This document shows positions 46,376 through 54,000 of a DNA stretch of 64,000 nt, one piece after another. The notes under the pieces are model-generated. The model was not told the DNA's origin, did no database searches, and was given only the letters and a program-made list of their open reading frames with translations. A program made the translations under genes and the position numbers. The DNA is from Fibrobacteria bacterium (lineage in GTDB: Bacteria; Fibrobacterota; Fibrobacteria; UBA11236), in NCBI GenBank assembly GCA_025360005.1, contig JANYDA010000008.1, positions 124,001 to 188,000 of the forward strand, read 5' to 3'. Numbering within the stretch: the first letter of the stretch is position 1; each line of letters starts with the position of its first letter.

Positions 46376-47314
46376 TCAGCAGTCTCCCCGCCGACGCAGG
46401 GCCAGTCCCACCGCACCCGCGCATTGGGGGGCGGAAGGTTGGAATACCGCGCTTTTCTCCGGACTCAGGGCGAAGGTGATTTCCTTGAAAGCGTTCAAGT
46501 GGGTGACCTCGGAAGGCAGGTTCGCTTCCAGCATTTCGCGGAACTCATTATCCAAAGCCAAGTCCCCGCACAGGAAGATCTGATCCACCCCGCTCCAGGA
46601 ATCCTGGATCCGGTCCAGGGCATTGCGGATCTGGTTTACCAAGCCCAGCACCAATTCCGCCTTGGTTTCCGATCCGGAAGTCATGAAGGCGGCGTCCACC
46701 AGCATGCTTTCAAAACCCAGGAACTGGCCGTTTTGGGTGCGGATGCATTTGATGACGTTGGAATCGGCTTTTATGAGGAAGGTTTTCAAAGGAAGTTTTT
46801 CCGGGTAATTCGCCTCAAACACGTTCTGGGCCGCGAAAACATCCAGGTCCAGGATGGCCAGATTGCAGCCGCTTTGCCCCATAATCCGCTGGAAGCGCTC
46901 CACCTCGGCGCGGCGGAAAGCCGCCACCAGGTAGTTGCGGGCGGTTTCGTCCAGGTTGGGGCCCAGCGATTGGTAGTCCAAGAGGTATTCCTCAAGCGGA
47001 TGGATAAGGTATTGCTCCATCTCCCATTGGATGGCATCGATGATATTGTCTTCCGAGTTGGGGATTTCGATTTGGCGGATAACCGCGTTCTCACCGGACA
47101 TGGCGGTGACAAGGTCCGCATCCGAATCGGAAACATGCTTGGAAATGCTGTGTTTCACCTGCTCCACCAGATATGCGTCGTCATCCCAACGGGCCGCGTC
47201 CAACGGCTTGATGGCCACGGTGGAGATTTGGTTTTCAGCGGGTAGGAATTCGACCAACTTCAGGTAAGAGCGGCTCAATTCCAGAGCCACCACGCTTGAG
47301 TTTTTTTTGGCCAT
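46376..47314 (-). CDS. pilM: PilM-like actin-fold assembly protein
   Basis: PilM is the FtsA-like cytoplasmic ATP-binding protein that anchors the N-terminus of PilN. Visible features are VALELSRSYLKLVEF (phosphate-1-type loop), VIRQIEIPNSEDNIIDAIQWEMEQYL (the PilM 'PxxE' region) and YLVAAFRRAEVERF, followed by LDLDVFAAQNVFEANYP and FLCGDLALDNEF. Length (312) is normal. Close linkage to the PilN-like gene supports a type IV pilus, type II secretion or DNA-uptake inner-membrane platform. Secretin, pilin and ATPase genes are not in the window. Confidence 0.85.
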   Translation of the reverse strand: MAKKNSSVVALELSRSYLKLVEFLPAENQISTVAIKPLDAARWDDDAYLVEQVKHSISKHVSDSDADLVTAMSGENAVIRQIEIPNSEDNIIDAIQWEMEQYLIHPLEEYLLDYQSLGPNLDETARNYLVAAFRRAEVERFQRIMGQSGCNLAILDLDVFAAQNVFEANYPEKLPLKTFLIKADSNVIKCIRTQNGQFLGFESMLVDAAFMTSGSETKAELVLGLVNQIRNALDRIQDSWSGVDQIFLCGDLALDNEFREMLEANLPSEVTHLNAFKEITFALSPEKSAVFQPSAPQCAGAVGLALRRRGDC

Positions 47315-47321
47315 AGCGTAA

Positions 47322-47879
47322 TTATAATATTAAAAAGGGCCTCAGCTTTTCCAGCTTTTTCTCCCCTATCCCCTTGACCTGCAACAAGTCTCGCATGTCC
47401 CGGAAGGGTCCGTGGCTTTTCCGGAACTCCAATATGGCGCTCGCCGTTTTTTCACCGATGCCTTTTACATGGGTCAATTCGGCGGAGCCGGCGCGATTAA
47501 GGCTCACTTTCCCCGTGAATGCGGACTTTCCCGGGTTGGAGAGCGCATGCGGCGGCTCATGCAGGCCTTGTCGCGTTCCTGTTCCCGACGCGATTACGGC
47601 GGCATTGCTTAAGGAATCATTGACCCCAAATCCGGTTCCAGAGGAATCGACAGAAGCGGAGGCGAACCCGGGTAGCGGACCGGCTGCTCCGTTTGAATCC
47701 ACCCGGGTCAAGGCGGCCAGGGAATCCGATGGGGATAACGCGGCCGCGGAAGCCTGGAAAATCGGATCCGGATAAGGGCCGATACGGACTGAGGCGCGTC
47801 GATAGGCTTTGATCCCGGAACCGGCGGCCAGAAAGGACAGCGTAAGGGCCAAATAACCTTTTTCGGTTTTGCTGAGCAT
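47322..47879 (-). CDS. ComEA-like helix-hairpin-helix protein
   Basis: Starts with a membrane anchor (KGYLALTLSFLAAGSGIKAY), then a long low-complexity Ser/Ala/Gly region (about residues 35-115), and ends with the ComEA DNA-binding domain: VSLNRAGSAELTHVKGIGEKTASAILEFRKSHGPF, then LLQVKGIGEKKLEKLRPFL, two HhH motifs. ComEA captures DNA in the periplasm during natural transformation. The gene is 7 nt upstream of pilM and so probably cotranscribed with it, which suggests this pilus-type platform serves DNA uptake. I start at the ATG at 47879; a GTG at 47927 is possible. Confidence 0.85.
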   Translation of the reverse strand: MLSKTEKGYLALTLSFLAAGSGIKAYRRASVRIGPYPDPIFQASAAALSPSDSLAALTRVDSNGAAGPLPGFASASVDSSGTGFGVNDSLSNAAVIASGTGTRQGLHEPPHALSNPGKSAFTGKVSLNRAGSAELTHVKGIGEKTASAILEFRKSHGPFRDMRDLLQVKGIGEKKLEKLRPFLIL

Positions 47880-47979
47880 GCCGGAAAAATAAATCGGCCG
47901 CCATGGCGCCGCAGTGCGACGGAACACGGTAGGCGCGAGAGCGCTGCGATCGCGAAGAGCCGCCGTTTAAGAAGGGTGA

Positions 47980-48924
47980 TCAGGCCCGCATGCAGGCCAG
48001 AAGCGGTTTGTAGTCGCGCCCGTCGGCGGCGCGCAACGCTTCCGCATACCGCGATCGCGAAGCGCGGACGGAGTCTCCCGCCGCAGCGCCCCAGCTAAAG
48101 CGCGGACGGCCGAAAACGCGGGTGGCCAGCAGATCGGCCAGCAACCTGGCCAGCCTACCGTTGCCTCTATCGAAGGGACGGATCGACCATAAACGATGGT
48201 GGAAACGGGCGCATGCCTCATCCGGTGCGTAAACCCCGGCCTTGACCCAATGGCGCACGTTTTCGCAAAGCTCCAGGACACGGTCCGGGATCTCCCGGGG
48301 CGGGGCCCCGCGATCGGAGCCGCCGAGGCGGTAGCTTCCCGCGCCTTTCCAAACCGATGCGAACATCCTGCCGTGCAATTTCCGGATCCATCTTTCCGAA
48401 GGCCATGGTTTCCCGTCATTCGCGAAGGCCCATGCCTGGGCCGCCCCGATGGCCTGTGACTCCCAAAGATGCAATTCCCCCCGGGTGGAGAGATGGGGTA
48501 AACGCAATCCCGCGGATGCCGCCGCGGAAAGCGGCACGTGGGCCTGCTCCGGATCGAAAAGATCCGGACCGGTAGCCGGGATGAAATCCGGATTGTGGGC
48601 TTGGGTTTTGCGCCGCAAGGTTTCTTGCAAGGACCCGGCTCTCGGAATGAGAGCATAAACCAATTTGCATCCCATGGCCTCGGCAGCCCGCTCGAGTACC
48701 TTAAGCGTAATGGCACCCGTGATCTCGTTCTTTTCCATCTCGACCACGCGCGGGGGTTGCACCCCCAATCGCCGGGCCGCTTCCACGCCGGTAAGGCCCA
48801 GTCCGGAGCGGATGGCCCGCAGCCACCCATGGACGGGGCGCAGGGTATCCGCCAACGGTTTCAATTTGGCCAGCGATCGATCCAGTTGCTCCCTTGCCTG
48901 CATGGATTTATGGCGTTCCGGCAA
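47980..48924 (-). CDS. Fused MmyA-MmyB (HTH + Fic) 'mobile mystery' protein, catalytic His replaced
   Basis: Residues 1-100 match mobile mystery protein A: GWLRAIRSGLGLTGVEAARR, RLGVQPPRVVEMEKNE, then AITLKVLERAAEAMGCKLVY. Residues 115-314 match mobile mystery protein B, a Fic-type protein: LSTRGELHLWESQAI, LHGRMFASVWKGAGSYR, ARFHHRLWSIRPFDRGNGRLAR. The Fic motif HPFxxGNGR reads RPFDRGNGR: Arg249 replaces the catalytic His; the CGT codon is one transition from CAT. The two parts are normally separate neighbouring genes. The start is a TTG with AAGGGG 7 nt upstream; ATG 48903 is the alternative. It is divergent from the vWA gene. Confidence 0.85.
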   Translation of the reverse strand: MPERHKSMQAREQLDRSLAKLKPLADTLRPVHGWLRAIRSGLGLTGVEAARRLGVQPPRVVEMEKNEITGAITLKVLERAAEAMGCKLVYALIPRAGSLQETLRRKTQAHNPDFIPATGPDLFDPEQAHVPLSAAASAGLRLPHLSTRGELHLWESQAIGAAQAWAFANDGKPWPSERWIRKLHGRMFASVWKGAGSYRLGGSDRGAPPREIPDRVLELCENVRHWVKAGVYAPDEACARFHHRLWSIRPFDRGNGRLARLLADLLATRVFGRPRFSWGAAAGDSVRASRSRYAEALRAADGRDYKPLLACMRA

Positions 48925-49097
48925 GCTTTTCCCCTTAACTTTACTTTATGAATATTAAGCTTATCCTTAATTTTGTGCAATTGATATTAAGGGAATATAT
49001 GGCTAGCGATCTTCCAGTCTTCGGATGGAATCGGATTCCCGCGGTCCCGGTCGCAAGGTGGCGATACCTTATCATAAATCGGAAGCGAGGGCAGTTT
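48925..49097. promoter_or_regulatory. AT-rich divergent control region with inverted repeat
   Basis: This 173-nt region serves the MmyA-MmyB fusion and the vWA gene. It is AT-rich around 48935-49000 and contains CCTTAAT-N14-ATTAAGG (48965-48992) plus another CCTTAAC at 48933. These repeats are candidates for autoregulation by the MmyA-type HTH. This is inference from symmetry and position. Confidence 0.5.
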
Positions 49098-51746
49098 ATG
49101 AAGAATCACCCGGATCATAACCCTTCCCGACCCGCGATCGCGACCTGCCGCCGGGCCGGGATCCTCCCTTTTCTTCTGCTGGCGACCGCGCCCGTTTTCG
49201 CGCAGGTAAAATCGGATTGCAGTCTGCGCGGAGCGGATACCGTTTTGACCACGGGCGTTACCGTCAAACGTTGCCTGGATCTGGGCGCCCTCAACGCCGA
49301 GACCGTGGTCATCCCCGCCAACGTTACCCGCATCGATAATACCGGGTTCTCGCTCTGCGAAAGTTCGGAGCAATCGGGAGGGCAGGCGGACATCGTCTAT
49401 GTCATGGATCAATCCGGCAGCATGGGCATCAACTATGCGTGGATCTCCCCGGACATGCGGGACACGCTGTTCCTGGAATCGACCGGCGGATGCAAAAACC
49501 TGAGCAATGCGGACGCCAAGGGTTTCGGCACCATCACCATCCCCAACGATGCGGGCACGCGCCAAGTGCCGCTCCTCAATCCCGCCAAGCTGCCTACCGG
49601 TTGCTCCTCGCCTTCCGGCGATCCTTATACCCAGCGCGGCATCGCCTTCAAGCAGGCCATCGATTTCCAAGCCGCGCGAGCGCCCGGTTCCACCGCCGGC
49701 TACGTAGGCTTCGCCGAGAGGGTCATCAATCCGGTCCGCCCTTTGACGTTGAACATCCAGGCCAACATCAACCGCATCAAGGCCGCCATCGCTCCCGGCC
49801 TTAATCCCAATACCAACTACCGGGATCCCCTGGACACGGCCAAGAAATGGCTGCTGACGCCCGCCCTATCCCCCAACCCGGCCAAGGCGGTGATCTTCCT
49901 TTCGGACGGGTTGCCCAGCTATCCTAAGGGCCAGGAGGACGCCTACCTCAACGTCTTGAGCGCAACCTATCCGCAAACGCCCGGCGTCATGCCGCCGGTA
50001 TACGGCATCTTCATGGGCAAGCCCTCCGCCGATACGGCCAAGCTGAGCGACTTATCCAAGCGCACCGGCGGCATCTTCTTCCTCATCCCTCCCTCGCGGC
50101 CGGACAGCCTTAAAGCCGTGGTGGAAAAAATCCTCAACGTGATATTGCGCCAATACCAGCCGAACACGGCGGTGGTGACCAACAACAGCGTCGCGCCCAC
50201 GCAGGTGGGAAGAGCCGGCGCCAATGACTTCGCGCGGCAGCCGGACGGCCATTGGCTGATGAACCTGGACAAGCCGGTGGGACTGGCGGCGCGCGGGGAC
50301 AATGCCATCGGTTTGAAGACCGAGTTGCTTGATGTCAACAGCGGCATCCTGAAACCCAACGCCATCGCGTTCACGCTGAGCACCACGGGACCGGACATGT
50401 CCACCAATGCCAATCTTCCCGGAACCCAGTTCAGCGTCTCTTGCGTGGACCTACCGCCCGCCATCAATCCGGTCAAGGTCGCCTACATCAAGGATACGGA
50501 CGGGGACGGGGCGGGGGACAAGGTGTTTTTCGTGTTCACAAGCCCGCTCGCGGCATTGCCGGACTCCATCTCGCCCATCTTCTGGAACCAGGCCGGTCTC
50601 AACGGCAAAAGCGCCAAAGGGCGATTGTCCTTCCTCATCGCCAGCGGCAACACCGTCGTCATCGCCGATTTCACGGCCACGCCCTTTCCCAAGGGCCTGA
50701 CCTCGGTTCCGGACGGCGGCCTGCCGGTGGGAGTGTTGCCCCCGGGCGGGGTATTCCTTTCGCAACGCCCCTTGATCCAGGATTCCATCGGCCCCATCCT
50801 GATATCGGGCCTGATCAAACCCTTCGACAATTCCAAGCTGCAATCCGGATCGGACCTGAACCTGGATACCCTCATCGTTACCGCCTCGGAGGGATTGCGC
50901 ACCGGGACCGATTGGACTACGCTCCTGCTCTGGTCCAAATCCGTGGACGGCAAATGCACGGACTATGAACATGCCCTGCCCGTGGTGCCCCAGGGACAGC
51001 CCGGCCACGACGGCGGTTCCCGTACTTTCACGATGCTGGTCCCTACCGGCACGGGCACGCCTTCGCCGCTGGCGGGGGACTGCGTCTACCTCAATACGGC
51101 AGGCGCCTACACGGATCTCAACCGCAATCTCCCGCCCAGCTATGGAATTCCGCTGGACGGGAATGCGCCGCCCAGGAAAATCGAATTGTTCCGCGGATAT
51201 CCGCCCGTGGTGGGCATGTCTCCGGATAAACCAGGATTTGTGGTCGTCACCAACGATCCCCGCAAAGGCGACGATAAAGACTACTCCAGCAGGAACGCCG
51301 CGGGCAAGTACATCACCACCTGGGTGCCGCCCTACGGATACGTGGCGGGAACGGATTTCCAACCCGTAATACCGGACATCCGTACCGCCCCCACGGGCAC
51401 CGAATCGCAAACCGATGCGCTGTTGCCGATTGGGATCAGCACCATCCAGGTGGTCTCCACCGGCAAGTACATCGCCGACATCAGCATTTACGACAATGAC
51501 GGCGTCTTTGTGCGCAAGCTGCGGCAGGCATTCGGTTTCCACGGTGAGCTGAACAACCGCAACCGTATTTCCAACCGCGGACTGGTAAGCTACCTGGTAT
51601 GGGATCTGAGGGACGCCCATGGCCAGAAAGCCGGCCAAGGCGTTTACGTATGGAAGGTCACCTTCCGCTTCGATCAGGGCAAACAGGAAATCCAGTACAC
51701 CAAGACCGGGGTGGTGCGCGCGCCGGGTTGGGGTCTGGTGCATTGA
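49098..51746 (+). CDS. Exported von Willebrand factor A protein with FlgD-like C-terminal domain
   Basis: An 882-residue secreted protein. Signal peptide: basic start, then ILPFLLLATAPVFAQ. The vWA domain has an intact MIDAS (DIVYVMDQSGSMG at about residue 100), a later VIFLSDGLPSYPKG strand and GYVGFAERV. The middle has beta-rich repeats with a calcium-type loop (DTDGDGAGDKVFFVF). The C-terminal 110 residues (IADISIYDNDGVFVRKLRQ ... LVWDLRDAHGQKAGQGVYVW) match FlgD/Ig-like domains at the ends of secreted proteins in FCB bacteria. I start at the ATG at 49098 (GAGGGC upstream); an earlier in-frame start at 48948 is in the promoter. Likely a surface adhesin or complex component. Confidence 0.82.
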   Translation: MKNHPDHNPSRPAIATCRRAGILPFLLLATAPVFAQVKSDCSLRGADTVLTTGVTVKRCLDLGALNAETVVIPANVTRIDNTGFSLCESSEQSGGQADIVYVMDQSGSMGINYAWISPDMRDTLFLESTGGCKNLSNADAKGFGTITIPNDAGTRQVPLLNPAKLPTGCSSPSGDPYTQRGIAFKQAIDFQAARAPGSTAGYVGFAERVINPVRPLTLNIQANINRIKAAIAPGLNPNTNYRDPLDTAKKWLLTPALSPNPAKAVIFLSDGLPSYPKGQEDAYLNVLSATYPQTPGVMPPVYGIFMGKPSADTAKLSDLSKRTGGIFFLIPPSRPDSLKAVVEKILNVILRQYQPNTAVVTNNSVAPTQVGRAGANDFARQPDGHWLMNLDKPVGLAARGDNAIGLKTELLDVNSGILKPNAIAFTLSTTGPDMSTNANLPGTQFSVSCVDLPPAINPVKVAYIKDTDGDGAGDKVFFVFTSPLAALPDSISPIFWNQAGLNGKSAKGRLSFLIASGNTVVIADFTATPFPKGLTSVPDGGLPVGVLPPGGVFLSQRPLIQDSIGPILISGLIKPFDNSKLQSGSDLNLDTLIVTASEGLRTGTDWTTLLLWSKSVDGKCTDYEHALPVVPQGQPGHDGGSRTFTMLVPTGTGTPSPLAGDCVYLNTAGAYTDLNRNLPPSYGIPLDGNAPPRKIELFRGYPPVVGMSPDKPGFVVVTNDPRKGDDKDYSSRNAAGKYITTWVPPYGYVAGTDFQPVIPDIRTAPTGTESQTDALLPIGISTIQVVSTGKYIADISIYDNDGVFVRKLRQAFGFHGELNNRNRISNRGLVSYLVWDLRDAHGQKAGQGVYVWKVTFRFDQGKQEIQYTKTGVVRAPGWGLVH

Positions 51747-51817
51747 CGCCGGCGGCCAAGCAACCCATGGGTTAAAAACCTGGGTGGGTAAGGGCGTATG
51801 CGCAAAGGCTGCCGCCG

Positions 51818-52273
51818 TTAGGCGGGGCTCTCCGGCGATGGATTCAAGCGCGTAAACCCGATAAAGGACACGTTGGGAAAGCGCAATCCCCGCGCAGAGG
51901 CGTTGGCCGCCATCTGCCCATGATGGTGGAACCCGTGAGTGAACACGTGCATGAGCATATCCTCGATCCTGGATCTTCGCGGTGTGCCGTCGATCATCCG
52001 ATAGTCGATTTCCCGATCCAGGTCCCCGGCCAGGATTTCCTGGAATCCCTTCCGGTTGGCCTCGTTGATGGCCGGCATGGCTTCCACGGCCCGCAGTATG
52101 AAAGCATCCGGGACATATTCGCGCTGCGATACCCTGTCGATCCAGATGCTTTGCGAATTGAGGATATGGCTTGCCAATAGGAGCGATTTCGCGTCCGCGT
52201 TACCGGGCTCACGCAACCACGCGATGGTCGCTTCATTGGCCCAATCCATCTGATCCATGCAACGTGCGAGCAT
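51818..52273 (-). CDS. DinB-family protein
   Basis: A 151-residue four-helix protein of the DinB/YfiT superfamily: MDWANEATIAWL, His in LLLASHILNSQSIWIDRV, and the paired metal-site region HVFTHGFHHHGQMAAN. The three His ligands are present. Many members are metal-dependent transferases for low-molecular-weight thiols; others are damage-inducible and uncharacterised. I start at the ATG at 52273, which has AGGAGAGGAAGT upstream. It converges with the vWA gene and stands alone. Confidence 0.88.
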   Translation of the reverse strand: MLARCMDQMDWANEATIAWLREPGNADAKSLLLASHILNSQSIWIDRVSQREYVPDAFILRAVEAMPAINEANRKGFQEILAGDLDREIDYRMIDGTPRRSRIEDMLMHVFTHGFHHHGQMAANASARGLRFPNVSFIGFTRLNPSPESPA

Positions 52274-52389
52274 ACTTCCTCTCCTGTTTCCTTTTTTCAA
52301 AAAGTATGTATCCCGGCCGAGCGATACCGGTCGAAGTTTCGGGTTAAATAAAATACTATTAAGGTTTTAACCTGAAAACAGGAGTCACC

Positions 52390-53961
52390 TTGCTCAATTC
52401 CCCTTTTCTGGAAACGATCATCTGCATGGTTTTCGTCTTCGGGATGTTCAGCGCGCTGGCGTCGCTATTGCATGAAATCCAATCCCAATATTTCGGCAAC
52501 CGGGGGATTTTCCTATACCGGGCAATCCAACGCATGCTCACCGACGGCGCGGACGAAACGCAATCGTTTTCCTTTACGGACGGCATCACGGGTTTTTTCT
52601 GGCGCGGTATCAAATTATTCTCCATGCCCTTGGTAGTGGTGATATTCCAGCTCTCCCGCCTGATGAAAAACATATTGGGACCGAACCCATCGGCCATCCC
52701 CCCTGCCGGCGCGTCCAAGCCAGGCAGCCCCGATTTGGTGGCGAAATTCTTCGCCAGCAATCTGGTCAGATACATGGGCAAGGGGGATTCCAAAACCCCT
52801 TCGTACATCAGCAAGGACACCTTCGTCACCGCATTGCTGGAAATCACCGGCTTCAAACAGTATCCCCGGGATGCCGGCGAGCTGGCCCAATTCAAAACCG
52901 CCGAAGGGCTGCCCGCAAGCGTCGCGGGCGTTATGACTTCCCTGGTCCAGGAATCCTTCAGCACGCCTTCGGAGGCTCTGGGCGGCGAAGCCATTCAGGC
53001 CGCGCGCGAGCGCAAGTTCCGCGAATTGCTGGCGACCTGGTACCAGGACACCATGGACCGGGCTACGGGGTGGTACAAACGGGACGTGAACCAATGGCTT
53101 TTCTGGTGGGGCTTGCTCATCGCCCTGGTTTTCAACGTGGATACCATACGATTGTTCCGCCACTTCATGAACGACGCGGATACGCGCCAGATAGTCATTT
53201 CCCAGGCCTCCCATTTCGATGCGAAACCGGCTGCGGAAAAAGCCAAGCTGCTGCCGGGAACGGATTCGTCCCATATCCCGCTGGATACCCTGCAAGCGCG
53301 CCTGATGGGAATGATGAACAATGAAATCAAGGGCTTCGACACCACCCATGTCTTCGGATGGTCGGTGGTCAAAAAAACGCGCGCCGATACGGCCAAGCTC
53401 AAGGCGAAACGCGATTCCCTGGACAAGCTGGCGGGCAAGAAACTCGCTCTGCAACTTCTGCTCAAGAATTCCTACGACTCCATTCAGGCCGCTTTGGAAT
53501 TCCGTAGCCTGGTCGGCGACACCATGGATCAGGTGGCGCTTGGCGCGCCTGCCAAAACGCCGCCGCCTAGGGATACCGCCCGGGAAAACAAAGCCAAGAA
53601 GGAAAGATCGGATACGCTCGCGAGCGTCTGGAAAAAGCAGCGCGCGAGCTTGGAGGCCAAAGCCATCTCGGAAAAGCAAAAGATGGCCGACTCCGCCAAA
53701 TCGGCTTCCAAGGTCCTGGACAGCCTCAATGCGATGGAGAAGGCGGCGAAAGATATTAAAGGGTGCGCCTGTTCGTGGCTTCCCTGCATTCCCGGTTTCC
53801 TGGCGAAGTTATGGGCAGGACTTCCCGGCATGATCCTGACGGCCTTGGCCATTTCCTTCGGAGCGCCGTTCTGGTTCGACCTATTGACATCCTTGTTCAA
53901 ACTGCGCGGAGGCGGAGGGCCCCGACTGACGGGCGTTAAGCCGGATGAAAAAAAATCCTGA
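52390..53961 (+). CDS. Multi-span membrane protein, unknown
   Basis: No named family. Membrane segments are at the N-terminus (LETIICMVFVFGMFSALASLL), about residue 80 (IKLFSMPLVVVIFQLSRL), about 238 (WLFWWGLLIALVFNV) and the C-terminus (LPGMILTALAISFGAPFWFDLLTSLFKL). A long charged helical region at about 325-460 (RADTAKLKAKRDSLDKLAGKK, ARENKAKKERSDTLAS) is probably a coiled coil. The start is a TTG with AGGAG 7 nt upstream. The layout, four spans around a soluble helical domain with a WYQDTMDRATGWYKRDVN motif, suggests a structural inner-membrane protein. It converges with the histidine kinase gene. Confidence 0.7.
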   Translation: MLNSPFLETIICMVFVFGMFSALASLLHEIQSQYFGNRGIFLYRAIQRMLTDGADETQSFSFTDGITGFFWRGIKLFSMPLVVVIFQLSRLMKNILGPNPSAIPPAGASKPGSPDLVAKFFASNLVRYMGKGDSKTPSYISKDTFVTALLEITGFKQYPRDAGELAQFKTAEGLPASVAGVMTSLVQESFSTPSEALGGEAIQAARERKFRELLATWYQDTMDRATGWYKRDVNQWLFWWGLLIALVFNVDTIRLFRHFMNDADTRQIVISQASHFDAKPAAEKAKLLPGTDSSHIPLDTLQARLMGMMNNEIKGFDTTHVFGWSVVKKTRADTAKLKAKRDSLDKLAGKKLALQLLLKNSYDSIQAALEFRSLVGDTMDQVALGAPAKTPPPRDTARENKAKKERSDTLASVWKKQRASLEAKAISEKQKMADSAKSASKVLDSLNAMEKAAKDIKGCACSWLPCIPGFLAKLWAGLPGMILTALAISFGAPFWFDLLTSLFKLRGGGGPRLTGVKPDEKKS

Positions 53962-53980
53962 GCGGACGGCCGGGGCGCCC

Positions 53981-53994
53981 CCGGGATATCCCGG
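53981..53994. terminator. Palindrome between converging genes
   Basis: CCGGGATATCCCGG, a perfect 14-bp palindrome, lies between the stops of the membrane protein and the histidine kinase. It has no T-run; possible bidirectional 3' end. Confidence 0.3.
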
Positions 53995-54000
53995 CCCGAT

